NCBI RefSeq assembly: GCF_040802235.1
Contig: NC_133174.1
Location: 139,925,213-139,989,212 of the forward strand
Direction of reading: 5' to 3'
From: Manis javanica
Lineage: Eukaryota; Chordata; Mammalia; Pholidota; Manidae
Length of the DNA stretch: 64,000 bases
Made by a program: the position numbers and the translations under genes. Of the stretch, positions 53,335 through 63,705 are shown in pieces. Each line of letters starts with the position of its first letter. The stretch's first letter is position 1. The notes under the pieces are model-generated. The model did no database searches. It saw only the letters and a list, made by a program, of their open reading frames with translations, and had not been told where the DNA came from.

Positions 53335-54965
53335 CCTCTCTTTTTATTTAAGAATTTCTGATTTTATTCCCAGTAATGTATTTAAATTTACACTTGGTCT
53401 TTTTTCAAATTTCTCTAATAGCTTTTTACTCTCTTCTTCATAGTTCAAATTTTCTTCTAAGATTATTTTGGGTGTAGGTCATAGGTATTTGCTTATTTAT
53501 GGCTGCCTCTATAAGCTTTTGAGTCAAGCCTCTCACACAAGGGATGATACAGCATCGACAGCAGTTAAAAGTCTTGCAACTATAACAAGGGATGTTAAAA
53601 GAGGCAACTATACTTTTCTATTTTCCAAAACATCTTTCCAACCAGTCTATGAAACGGTCACTGGTGCCAGTTTTTAGCTAATTCATTAGCTAAAGTGGTG
53701 CATCGCAATGATCTACAACTTCTATGAAGTTTTTTTCATTGGGTGTGGAGAGAAATGCCAGGGTCAATGGAAGGGCCAATTGGGCTAAAGCACAAGCCCT
53801 AGTCCAGGTGGGTGGCAACAAGTAGCGCAAGCTTCCCTCCCTTTCCACAGTACCACCTAACATACACTTGGGGGATGTGTAATTTAGAGAAGTTGCCCTC
53901 TTTAGAGGCATTTAGGACGTGGGTACAAGTCGGTAGTTCCCCACAGGGGTTCTGAAACCTTCCCCTTGCCTGAGAGGCACGAGGAGTGATTCATCTTCCC
54001 TATAGAAAAAGAGGGGATTGCCCTCGGGTCTGACTTCTTTAGGGCATGAAAGAGTAAAGACAAGCCCTTGCAAGTCTCATTTCCCCAAGCGTCCTTGTCC
54101 TGGTGCAGGGCCAACATGCAGTTCATCTCAGTGGGGTCTGTGTCCCAGCAGGGGAATGGGGACCACCTGTGCCTGTGGTCATTCAGCAGCACATGCGTAA
54201 CAATCGCTTTTATTCAAAGCGAGTACTGAAAATTTAACCCACTCTACCCAGGCATTGGTGTCTCCATAACTTGTCTCTATTTCAAGAGTCTGTTTTAGAT
54301 ATTTTATCTCTGTTACAGTAACTAGTCTAGGGTCATTATGGGGAAGCTCTGGCTTGTTATTTCTCTCAGGATTGGGGGTGGCCGCTATGGGTGAAGTCTT
54401 GCCTTTGATTAAATTAAGACCAAACTTTCCCACGGGATCTACTCTAATGACATCTGCACTGAGTCTATAAACATGAGGGGCAATTACAGGGTCTGAGTCT
54501 TAAGTCTAAAAGGGGGTTACACTATCTGTCCTGGCAATTGTCAGGAGGAATTTCTTAAGCTAAGTGGAGCTTTCTTTTTAAAGACTTTTCTGCTGCATGA
54601 GGGGCCATCCACCCTTGAAACTGGGTAGTCTACCAAACACTGCTCCACCTTGGACATGGGGCTTACTTGCCTTTTTTATTCTATTAAGATTTGTCCATTC
54701 AGGAAAGAGATACTTATTATCTCCAGAAAGCTGTCTTTGGTCATTTAGGTCACCACCAGAGAGAACCTGACAAGCATCAAACCTAATGGCTTGGGGCTTG
54801 ATGTTTTAGTAATATTACCAGTTTGACAGGATAACCAGGAGTTCCTTCCCATCTTAGGGCTCTCTGCGACTTGCCTGTGAAATACAGAGTTAGAAGGATA
54901 AAAGTTAACATTTTTAGGTTCTTTTTAGTTTCAGCCTTAAGAGTTAGTTCGCCACCTGGGACACC
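53335..54965 (-). pseudogene. env relic of family B provirus
   Basis: From about 54965 down, a hydrophobic start (MLTFILLTLYFTGKSQ) could be the signal peptide. Surface-protein-like pieces follow with Cys motifs (NKSDCYACA near 54190; NCMLALHQDKDAWGNETCKG near 54100; LPPTWTRACALAQLALPLTL near 53830). The transmembrane part near 53340-53690 has many stops. It belongs to a gammaretrovirus-type envelope and is non-functional as it stands. Confidence 0.65.
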
Positions 54966-55470
54966 TGCCAATTGTTTTGTCCCCAGATCCCCCAGTCAGT
55001 TTCTTTACTCCGGTGCAATGAGTCCAGCCCTTTCCTGCCGTCCTCACTGCCCATCTCCGCAGTCAGGAGCACTTGGGCGGGGCCTTCCCAGCTGGGCTGG
55101 AGTCGGTCTTCTTTGCAGGATTTTACTAACACCAGGTCTCCATCCAGGCTGGAAACAGTGAGTGAAGAACTCAAGCGGGGGAGTCTGGGTGAGGAGTCCT
55201 TTCACCTTGAGAGAAGATAAGTTGGAAGACATGGCCAGCACATATTCCATCTTTTTCAAGTAAACTTGCTTCATATTTTAAAATTTGAGCATCTATTAGC
55301 CAGTGCCCAGCCCAGTGATTAAGTGAGCATGACCCAAACCTGGTGAGGAGTACTGACCGTGAGGGTTCCTCCCAGTTAATTTCCTGCTCTCTTCCACCAG
55401 TAAGGCCATGGCTGCGATGGCCTGAACGTATTCATTCCATCCTCAAGAGACAGGGTCCAGTAGTTTAGGC
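54965..55470 (-). pseudogene. pol remnant (RNase H piece, integrase C-terminus)
   Basis: The minus strand carries SLDGDLVLVKSCKEDRLQPS and WEGPAQVLL near 55040-55150, the well-known C-terminal end of gammaretroviral integrase, preceded by a short RNase H-like piece near 55380-55500. Protease, RT and most of integrase are missing, so the internal deletion spans nearly all of pol. Confidence 0.75.
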
Positions 55471-56410
55471 ATAAAGGCCACTGGTTGTTTCTTTCCTCCC
55501 CAGGCTTGGGTCAAAACCCCACAGAGAACCTTGTTCAGCACTAACAAACTAGTGAAACGGCTTCTCTAATGATGGGAGTGCCAGGGCTGGGGTGGTGACT
55601 AAGGATTGCTTTCAATTCCTCTAGAATTTCCAGCTCTGCTGGGTCCATTGCAGAGGGTCTGGCTCTCCCTCTAACAATTTGAAACACAAGCTTCTAGCCT
55701 CTCTCCTAACACTTTTTGAGCTTTTCTCAATAAGTCTTCTCTAGGTTTTCCATTCTATCTATCTAAATTCTGTAATTTCTTAGATATATCTGGCCATTTT
55801 TTGGTTACAAAATTGACTTTTAAAAGACCCTGTCCTACCTGAGCTTCTGGGCCAAGCCCTGAATACTTTCTCATCTGGTCCCTGAGTCTCTAATGAAAAT
55901 GCAGTTGGGGTGTCTTCCTTTTCCCATTGGACTTCAAGCACCTTAGAAACACTTTGAGATCTTGGGGCCGATTCCCTAATTCCCTTTATAATTAGCCCTC
56001 GAAGATCTTGCATTTTAATTCTATCCCCTAGATTATTATTATTATCCCATCTAGGATCTACACTTGGGAACTTTTGTTCCCCTGACTGGACACCCCGGCC
56101 CGGTGGGTGTCTTTGTTCCCAAATGGCCACAGCAGCTCCCCTGATCGCCCCCCTCACCACCAGGGAATGGGATATTCACGATGGACATCAGTTCAACCTA
56201 AGTTATATATTAGGTCCCAGGAATTGATTTAGTGGGTCCACTTGGCCAAGGGGATCTTCTAGCAATGCTTACAACTTCTCACCTCAGTACCCGTGAGGGG
56301 AGCATTAACAAATTTCCCTTTGTCCTAGTGGGACCTCTCTCAATGGAAACTTCTTGGGGTTCCTGGTGGACTCCCCAGAAGGCAAGGGGAAACTCTAAGT
56401 CCTTCTTACA
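55470..56410 (-). pseudogene. gag (capsid) relic of family B provirus
   Basis: The minus frame at about 56160-55780 includes LGDRIKMQDLRGLIIKGIRE and then capsid-end text (FRAWPRSSGRTGSF) broken by a frameshift. The neighbouring frame shows residues resembling the gammaretroviral capsid C-terminal domain. Stops are present on both sides. Confidence 0.65.
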
Positions 56411-56722
56411 TTAAGTCCGGGGAGAGGAAATCTTGGGGCAAAATACCTCTAAAAACTGAAATCAGTCAAAGGGAGAAATAAAGTTTAAAATCTATTTATT
56501 GCTCACAAGCTGCTGTCTAGGGCCGTTTCTCTCTTTCAGGCTCCAGCATCAGCCAAAAACCGGCCCTCCCCCTCCCCCTCCCCTCTCTGGTACAGGTAAG
56601 ACCTCTGTTGCCCAGGTAACTACCCATTGATATGGAGGTGACTTCTCTTCACCCCTGAGGAAAGATGCAAATGCACTAAGGCCATACTTCTTTCCACCTC
56701 TGAACGCCTGTTGATATGAGAT
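56411..56722 (-). mobile_element. ERV-S-like solo LTR, minus strand, 5' part missing
   Basis: The reverse complement matches the family from the polyadenylation segment (ctgatttcagtttttagagg; agcaataaatag) back to aggcgttcagaggtgg, but the first 60 or so bases are absent. It abuts family C LTR sequence at a gatatgagatatgag junction. ATGCAAAT (octamer) is at 56665-56672. Confidence 0.8.
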
Positions 56723-56726
56723 ATGA

Positions 56727-57599
56727 GTGGGGTGGAAAGAGAAAAAGGCCAGGAAAGTCTGCTAAAAAGAGCCAGAGTTAATTAATTAAAGCTCAAAAAG
56801 ACAGGAGCAACTTAGTCTGGAATGTTTGAATATTCCTCAGATAAAGGAGAGGGTCCCTCAGCATTGCCTGTCTTTATTATGTTAATCATACAGGCCCATC
56901 CTCTCCTTTTCTTTTCTTTTTTTAACTTTACTTATATGCTATTTTTTTTTCTTTCTGAACTCAAATAGTCTGCAACCCAGGCAATCAATTCAGCATGCAG
57001 GCGCAGCCGTAAACAACATAGCAAAAGGCAGGAAGGATTCCACCCCGAAGACTGCAATTTAATACCGAGGAGGTCAAGAAGCAAGACCCTCAATTTACTC
57101 ATTAGCAAACAGACAATAACTCTGCCCCCCCTTGGAAGAAGGGCAGCCAGTCCTGATAAGCTCCCAAACCAGGAAGCTGCCATCCTGGGAGGGGACTAAA
57201 AGCAGTAAATTTCTTTGGTTAAGCTAATTTGCAGAATTACCCATAGGACTGATAAGAAAAATAATGTCTCATCAAAGATACCTGAGACCACCTAACAAGT
57301 CTACACCTCCGGGTGTCGGCCACACTCCTAAAGAATCCTTGAGGGAACCCCCAAACCCTGGGGCGCTCCTCTCTCCGAGGCCACCAGCACCCTCAAAGTG
57401 CACAACCTTTTAACTTAAAACTTTCTCTCTCCAACCTCCCAGGGCGCCCCTCCCTCCTGAGGCGGCCTCACTTTCTCTCTCCCCAGTAACTCCAAACAAA
57501 ACTCTCACTCGCCTCACCGCCGTGTCCCCGCCTCTCAACTCTCCACTGCGGCTGCGACAGGGAAAGAGACCGAGGAAAACACACAGCGCTCTCCCAACA
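56727..57599 (+). mobile_element. Family C LTR, plus strand, 5'-truncated
   Basis: From atatgagtggggtggaaagagaaaaaggcc it follows the reverse complement of 58984-59716 (including caacttagtctggaatgtttgaatattcc) and ends agcgctctcccaaca, the family C terminus. It lies in the gag leader of the family B provirus. Confidence 0.75.
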
Positions 57600-58318
57600 C
57601 CAGGGCTTGTCCTGGGATGTCTCTTGTATTTCCTCCTCCCTAACTTTCCCTTCCCTGGTGTTGAGGGGAAATAGGGGAAGCGCCCTTGGTAACCAACATA
57701 TTCCTCAGGTGAACTGGAGGCTTTATTACCATCAACAAATAACTCAAACCTGGCAAAGCCAGTTTTCATCTGATCTAACTTTAATCCAGACAAAACAGCA
57801 AAATTTGATCATCTTCTGTTTGTCCTTAACCCGGTACAGGAGGCGTCCCCCCAGTACCGCAACCTTCACCCCAGCAGGCTATCTGGGGGGAATTCCAAGG
57901 GAGCTCATCTGGTTCCCTTTCCCTGCTTCCCTAGGCCTAGAATTTGTATTTCCCATCCTTCAAGAGGTCCCTGTGTCTGAGATCCCTGTGTACTCAACCC
58001 CCCATAATGAAAGTTTCTTGCACACACCCCGAGATTGCACATCTCAGCCACACACACTCGACCTCTGAAAAATGCCCAACTACCAAGGCAGTACTTACAG
58101 CCCAGTTTTCCCACCTTGGCTCGTGCACAAGGTCGCCTGGTTGCCGCGGTGCCTGCGTTTTCTACCCTGCGTCGGTCACGCTGTCTCTGCACAACAGTCT
58201 CGGGTCTCTCCTCGGCTTCCGTGTGAAGGTGAGACGCCCAGACACAGCGGGCCACCCAAAGCCGGGCGGGACGCGTCTTCCCGCTCCGCTTGGGCCCCCA
58301 CCTCGCACAGGCAAGAGA
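57600..58318 (-). pseudogene. Leader and matrix relic of family B provirus
   Basis: The segment after the primer site is GC-rich (58060-58318), then shows a matrix-like patch on the minus strand near 57830-57770 (DKQKMIKFCCFVW). No complete frame. Confidence 0.5.
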
Positions 58319-58336
58319 ATCCCGGACGAGCCCCCA
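58319..58336 (-). other. Primer-binding site, exact tRNA-Pro match
   Basis: The minus strand reads TGGGGGCTCGTCCGGGAT, identical over 18 bases to the tRNA-Pro primer site I know from murine and feline gammaretroviruses. It follows the 5' LTR by three bases. Confidence 0.92.
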
Positions 58337-58339
58337 AAC

Positions 58340-58769
58340 TGTGAGAAACACACTCACTGGTCCAAATTCAGTGAGTGGACACGGAGTCAAAGAGAACAGC
58401 GGAGCGAGGCTTTAGTGACAGTGCTGCAAGATCGGGGGTCTGGTGGGCAGGCACACCTGGGGATTTGGCGCCAATAATTTATCTCCTAGCATGCGAGTCC
58501 CTCCCCTGGTTCCTCATTGGCTGGGTACTACAGGGTTCACATTCTTCCCCGGACGTCACCTAAGCCAGTTATATCTTTCTTTTACATTTGTCTTGATTTG
58601 ATTGGTAGGTTTAAAAAACTCAAACAGGTATCGCCAGGCCCTTATCAATTCCCCCACCCCCACTCTCAGCCCTAGCAGCTTCCACCACGTGGCCCTTTGT
58701 TAATACCTTACTGTCAAAATGTTTAAACATCCTGGTGGGAATAAATCACATTTAGGTTTTATACTAACA
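58340..58769 (-). repeat. 5' LTR of family B provirus
   Basis: Minus TGTTAGTATAAAACC to TTTCTCACA, 430 bases. It is followed on the minus strand by GTT and the tRNA-Pro primer site, which fixes the orientation. Confidence 0.9.
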
Positions 58770-58983
58770 TCAGCCAAAGGAGGAACCAGGGGAGGGAGTT
58801 ATGTACTAGGGAATAAATTACTTGGCGCTAATGGCCTCAGGGGTGCCTGCCCACCAGACACCCGATCTTGCAAGACCGTCTTTAAAGTCTCGCTCCGCTG
58901 ATCTCTTTGTCTCTGTGTCCACTTATTGAGCTTGGACCAGTGAGTGTGTGTCTCACAACCTCAGCTAAATTGGGACATGATTC

Positions 58984-59716
58984 TGTTGGGGGAGCGTTGT
59001 GTATTTTCCTCTGTCCCCGCCGCAACAAAGAACTGAAGGGCAGAGACACTGTAGTGAAGCAGAGTAAAAGTTTCATTTAAAGTTACTTAAAGAGAGAAAC
59101 AGTGCAGCAGGCAACCTCTGAGGAGAGGCTTCCTGAAAGGTTGGAAAGAGTTTAAGGTTAAAAGGTTACACACTTTCAAAGTGCAGGTGACCTCACTGAG
59201 AGGAGCACCCCAAAAGGTTGGGTGTTCCCCCTTTTAAGGATTCTTCAGGAATGTGACTAAAGCCTGGGGGTGCAGACCTCTTTGAATACTTAAAATTAAC
59301 TTAACACAAGGAACTTCCTGCTCTGATTTTTCCCTGGAATATCAGGGTTCTTGGTCTGGGAGCAGATCACACAGGCTGCCTGCCCAGCCCCCAAGGTGGG
59401 CTGCTGAGTTATTGTCTTGTTTGCTAAAGAGTTAGTTAAGAATCTTACTTCCTAACTTCCTGGGTATTAAAATACCTTTAAGATGGACTCCTTCCTGCCT
59501 TTTACTATTTTGTTTATGGCTGGGTCCGCATGCTTAATATAATAAAGATATGGACTATGCTGAGGTACCTTCCTTTATCTGGGGAATATTCAAACATTCC
59601 AGGCCAAGTTGCTCCTGGGTTTTTGAGCTTTAACTGATTAACTTTGGGTCTTTTTAGTGGACTTTCCTGGCCTTTTTCTCTTTCCACCCCGCTCATATCT
59701 ACTTTCCTGCCTAACA
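58984..59716 (-). mobile_element. Family C solo LTR, minus strand, with 4-base target duplication
   Basis: Minus TGTTAGGCAGGAAAGTAG to GCTCCCCCAACA, 733 bases, flanked by ATTC at 58980-58983 and 59717-59720. A 4-base duplication is the rule for murine-type gammaretroviruses. It shares its last part (ttctttgtt, ggggaca, aaca end) with the LTR at 62229-62830. Confidence 0.85.
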
Positions 59717-59720
59717 ATTC

Positions 59721-60978
59721 CTTTCCTCTCTCCTCGGCCTCGAAGGAGAGTGCACTCGAGCTATCAACCGCCTGGAGTACATTATCTATTTACTGGTTTG
59801 GGGGAGATATTCTCTGGATTGTGAAGGTCCCACGGTGAACCTGTGTTAAATGAAGTGCTGGCAAAGGCAAACTCAGTCTCTGAGCATAATTCACCCCGAA
59901 ACATAGTTTGTGGGGATGCTTTCTTCCCCAGCATTAAATGATTTTAAGCCCTCGATTTCAAAATTTAACCAGCTACATGTTTGCTACTAAATAATTCTTA
60001 AAGTAATTCCAGTGCTCACCTAGGGAGGCCTGGCAGAGCATGAGAACAGGCCTACATTCTCCAGAATACTGGCTTTTGCTGTGGACTTTGGTGCCATTAC
60101 CATTTATTCTAGAAAAGTCATTGGTGGGAACCAGGGGGCCAATCCTCCTGAAAAGCTGGCTTCACGTGGGAAGCAGGGATCCCGCTGGGTCTTTCTTTCA
60201 TTCTGATGATCCTGTGAATGACGCGGCACTGGAAGTGTCTCTCCCAGCACAGCGCCAGCCCACCTTCCCTCTAGGAAGGCGTTTATGTGGCGGAAATCTC
60301 TCAGTCAGTTCGGATAGTGAGATTCCTTGGGAGTGATCCTTTCTGGTCCTTCTGTCTTTAAGTCTCTGGATTTCTACAAAAGAGAGAAGCCCTTTTACAT
60401 ATTGAGCACAACCATGAAAGGATTCAGTTAAATCGTGCACAGATCTTGGTCTCAGATGCAAATTCATAGGCCCCTCCAAACATAAGGTCAAAGGGCTTGC
60501 TCTGTGCTCCAGGTGAGTGGCAGTTGTAGGCCATCTTAATACAGTAGGTTGCAGGATCCTGGCCATTGAGTCTCAGGGTTTGATTGGTTAAATCCTGGAA
60601 TACAGCAGAAATAAAATTACTTTTTCTGTCTGATTCAAGTGCCCTGGGATCCTCAAGGTGGGAATCACGTTTATGAAGAGAATCCACCATTGCCCGAGGA
60701 GTGGCTTTTGAAGAGGGCAAGACTTCAGGCCACAGCCCTGTCTGTTGCACACAGGCCATAGAGCTTGAAGAAATTCCTTCCCTTTTTTTAAGGTTAAAAA
60801 AGCCCTTTTATTTAGAAAGGTCAAAATGATTGAACACTAATTTGAACATTAGCATAGGCCGTACAAGGAATGACTTGAAAATTCCCTTTTGACATCCTTG
60901 AAGAGCTGGATGCCATTACATATGCTTTGCTCTTCAGACCTCTAACTTCAGAGTTGAGCAGAAATATGGCTTAGTTTC
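59721..60978 (-). other. Unrecognised, with coding-looking minus-strand stretches
   Basis: Two overlapping open frames (about 60759-60424 and 60566-60198, minus strand; 111 and 122 codons) show ESDRKSNFISAVFQDL and AYNCHSPGAQSKPFDLMFGG. These vaguely recall the second-Asp block and the 'AYN..HS..SPF.L.FG' block of Ty3/gypsy-like or retroviral integrases, but the rest does not fit. They may be a retroelement relic or chance. Confidence 0.3.
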
Positions 60979-61440
60979 TGTTAGAAAAAGCATAAAACCT
61001 AAACGTGACTTATTTCCACCAGGAGACTTAAACATTTGAACAGTAAAGTATTGACAAAGGGCTACATGGTAAAATACATGCCAGGAAGTTGCTCAGGTTG
61101 GGGGCAGGGGGAATTGATGAGGAACAGGGCTGTGCCTATTTGGAAAAATAAAGAAGTTTTAAACCAGCCAATAAAATTAAGACAAAGGTAAGGGAAAACC
61201 TAATATGGATATAAATTGCTTAGGTGACATCTGGGAAAGAATGTGAACCTTGTAATACTCAGCCAATGAGAGACCAGGGGAGGGACTCGCCTGCTAGGGA
61301 ATAAATTACTTGTTCCAACTGCCCTAGGCGTGCCTGCTACAGACGCGTGATTTTGCCATCCTGCAACTAAAGCCTCACTCTGCTGTTCTCTTGGTCTCTG
61401 TGTCTACTTACTGAGTTTGGACCACTGAGTGCATTTCTCA
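60979..61440 (+). mobile_element. Family B solo LTR, intact, with 5-base target duplication
   Basis: TGTTAGAAAAAGCATAAAACC to GCATTTCTCA, 462 bases, flanked by perfect GTTTC at 60974-60978 and 61441-61445. It provides the reference that proves the split LTR at 50626-58957. Confidence 0.92.
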
Positions 61441-61631
61441 GTTTCCCTCAAGTCATTCTTGGGCTCCAGACAAGGTGCTTGCAGTCACGTCACTGGCAAG
61501 GCACCTTTTAACTCTGGAGGCTTGCAGGGCTATCATACAGGAACACGATGCTCCCACAACCCTCTGCTGGGGTTCAACCCTGGGCAGATCAATGGGTATC
61601 ATAAGATAGATGAAGATATTGTCATCAGGAC

Positions 61632-61961
61632 TGTAAGATAAATTCTAACCGAAATAAGCAGGCGACGAGAGGCAACGAAGGGCCAGGCAGTTTGAGTGCA
61701 ATCCCGGGCGGGGTACACCAGCCTGCGCTAATACAGGCTGGGGAAGTCGCGGGCAACCAGACAGGTGGGGAGTTTTTAAAGAAGATAGGGGGAGGCAGAG
61801 CTTAGATTTACAGCTGCGCGAGGATTGGCTAGCCCAAGGCATATTTTTCAGGTTGGGAGGGGGCAGCAGCCAGGGACTCTGACACGTCATCAGGGTCCGA
61901 CGTGCTCACCCCTCCCTCCGGTGCCTCCATCCTTACTAGGACAAGCTGCAAAACGGGAACA
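61632..61961 (-). mobile_element. LTR, minus strand, related to 47972-48507 in its end
   Basis: The minus end reads ggttagaatttatcttaca, and ttgcctctcgtcgcctgcttatttcggtt is shared with the LTR ending at 48507. The rest differs, so it is a relative or recombinant. The upper border (61961, gggaaca) is approximate. Confidence 0.65.
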
Positions 61962-62228
61962 AATGGTTATTTTTAAATATTAGGATGGAACTTTTAACAG
62001 AAACTGCCATCAGAATTGTAGCAGGCTATTAGCTGTCCTCCCTCACAGGAGATCAGCTTATCAACTCAAATCATCTGATAAAATCTCTTACCTTTACAAG
62101 TATTAGTTCTGTGAAACGCAGCTGCTACCACGTTCCCTGTGCTTACCTCAGCAGTGGACTGTAGAGAATTCTGATAAATGGCACATCTCATTGACAAATC
62201 TTGAAAATTTTCATTTTTTTAGTGGGTG

Positions 62229-62830
62229 TGTTAGGTAGAAAGACAGACATGGGCATGTAAATCAGGGGAAGGGAAGGTTCCAGGAAAAAAGAGCCCAGGT
62301 ATGGGTTCCGCATAATCACAACAGAGGCTTTGCAGGGAGACAGCTGCCTGCCTGTGGAGACCAGGCCAGAGCCGCCCAAAGCAGGTGCAAACGCAGGCGC
62401 AATTGATCAAAACCAAGAACCGCCCAAACCACCCCTCATCATAATCTTATTAAAATAAAGTTGCAGTTTTACTTCCCCCTTCACCCCACCCTATCTACGC
62501 ACCCCGCCCCGCCCCGCTCCGCACGCTCCTACGGGCTTTTCCTGGTGCATTTTGGGAAAAGATGTGCCTCAAGAGGAGTGGGTGTATACCCAGAACTGTC
62601 AATCAAATGACATCACCCTGTCAATCAAAGAAATGACTCCTGGCTAGGCCTTGATGAATAGACCCTCCCCTAAAAGTTCGGGGTTTTTGTCTCCCTTGGC
62701 CCTGGCCCACCCCTGCCTTGGAGTGGATTCAGAGAAAAGTTTCTCGCTCTGCTTCGCGTCTGGTCTCTGCCTTTCAATTCTTTGTTTTGGTGGGGACAAG
62801 GACAACGAAGAAGAAAGTCAACCCGCAACA
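62229..62830 (+). mobile_element. LTR, plus strand, related to family C
   Basis: TGTTAGGTAGAAAGACAG to CAACCCGCAACA, 602 bases. Features include aaaataaagttgc near 62452, a GC-rich ccccgccccgccccgc tract near 62503-62518 and a family C-like end (tctctgcctttcaattctttg). Flanks GGTG and GATG match at 3 of 4. Confidence 0.7.
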
Positions 62831-63372
62831 GATGTTGTAAGAGTCTAGTGCTTTTAACAGTCCTCTCTTAGATTCTTTTTATTAATGACACAGCAGTGCT
62901 CACCAGGTGAGTGGGGACTGTGGTAAAGGAGTGATTTTGTTAGGGAATTCTCATAGGCCAAACTTCAGGTCCAGAACCAAGAATTACAGCTGTAGTTGCT
63001 GCCATTAACCTCTGCTTCTGTGGGCTTAACTCCAGACTAAACATAAACCTCCACACTCCTCCCATGAGCCGCCACAGTACAGGAATTGGTGGGCCACTTT
63101 TCTCCCAAGTACGTGAGACATGAGTAAACATCATCAAATGTGCGGTGTGAACAGGACTATCAGGTGAATCAGGTCGGGTTTTTCACAGTTTGGAACCCCC
63201 AAAACTTAGGGAAGGGGGTACAAGCCTATTTCAGTTGTTCGAAAGCCTCTTCAGATTCTAGGGACAAACCAGAGACCTGGAAAATGTTTGAACAATTGCT
63301 CCATCAGAGATTTGGTCTGCTCTCCAAAAACTGAATCTGCTATTGATGATACTGTACTAGTCCCAAAATTGG

Positions 63373-63450
63373 TTTACTTTTTTTTTATTAAGCTATCATT
63401 GATATACACGCTTATGAAGGGTTCACAAGAAAACAATATGGTTATTGGTT
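63373..63450 (-). mobile_element. L1 3'-end fragment, antisense
   Basis: A T run followed by attaagctatcattgatatacacgcttatgaagggttcac, the same L1 end as at 46752. Only about 75 bases. Confidence 0.75.
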
Positions 63451-63459
63451 TGCTTTTTT

Positions 63460-63705
63460 TTTTTTCGATCTTCAAATTCTGCTCTTAATTTCTTTTTTTG
63501 ATATTGTTAATGTACAATTACTTGAACAACATTATGGTTACTAGACTCCCCCTATTATCAAGTGCCCCCCACATACCCCGTTACAGTCACTGTCCATCAT
63601 CGTAGTGAGATGCTATAGAAGCATTACTTGTCTTCTCTGTTATACTGCCTTTCCTGTGTCCCTCCTCCCCCTGCTACATTATGTGTGCTAATTGGTTTAC
63701 TTTCT
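63460..63705 (-). mobile_element. L1 3'-end fragment, second subtype, antisense
   Basis: Starts ttttttgatattgttaatgtacaattacttgaac, the complement of the L1 tail at 44150-44180, and runs through gttacagtcactgtccatcatc to tgtgtgctaattgg. A T tract at 63459-63469 precedes it. Confidence 0.8.

Larger units (their letters stand above)
52899..58769 (-). mobile_element. Family B gammaretrovirus-like provirus, minus strand, pol mostly deleted
   Basis: The 5' LTR is 58340-58769 and the 3' LTR 52899-53326, with a 5-base target duplication TCAGC at 52894-52898 and 58770-58774. The primer site is an exact tRNA-Pro match. From 5' to 3' it holds a leader, matrix fragments, capsid and nucleocapsid fragments, a jump into RNase H and integrase C-terminus, then env. 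An LTR of family C and an ERV-S-like LTR have inserted in its gag region (56411-57599). All genes carry stops or frameshifts. Confidence 0.88.
50626..58957 (+). mobile_element. Solo LTR of family B, split into three parts by two proviruses
   Basis: The pieces 50626-50656, 52645-52898 and 58775-58957 join into one plus-strand LTR of about 468 bases, TGTTAGGAAAAGCATAAAACC to GTGTCTCACA, matching the intact solo LTR at 60979-61440 (462 bases) throughout. Interruptions are the ERV-S-like copy 2 (50657-52639) and the minus-strand family B provirus (52899-58769), each with its own 5-base target duplication. Confidence 0.9.
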
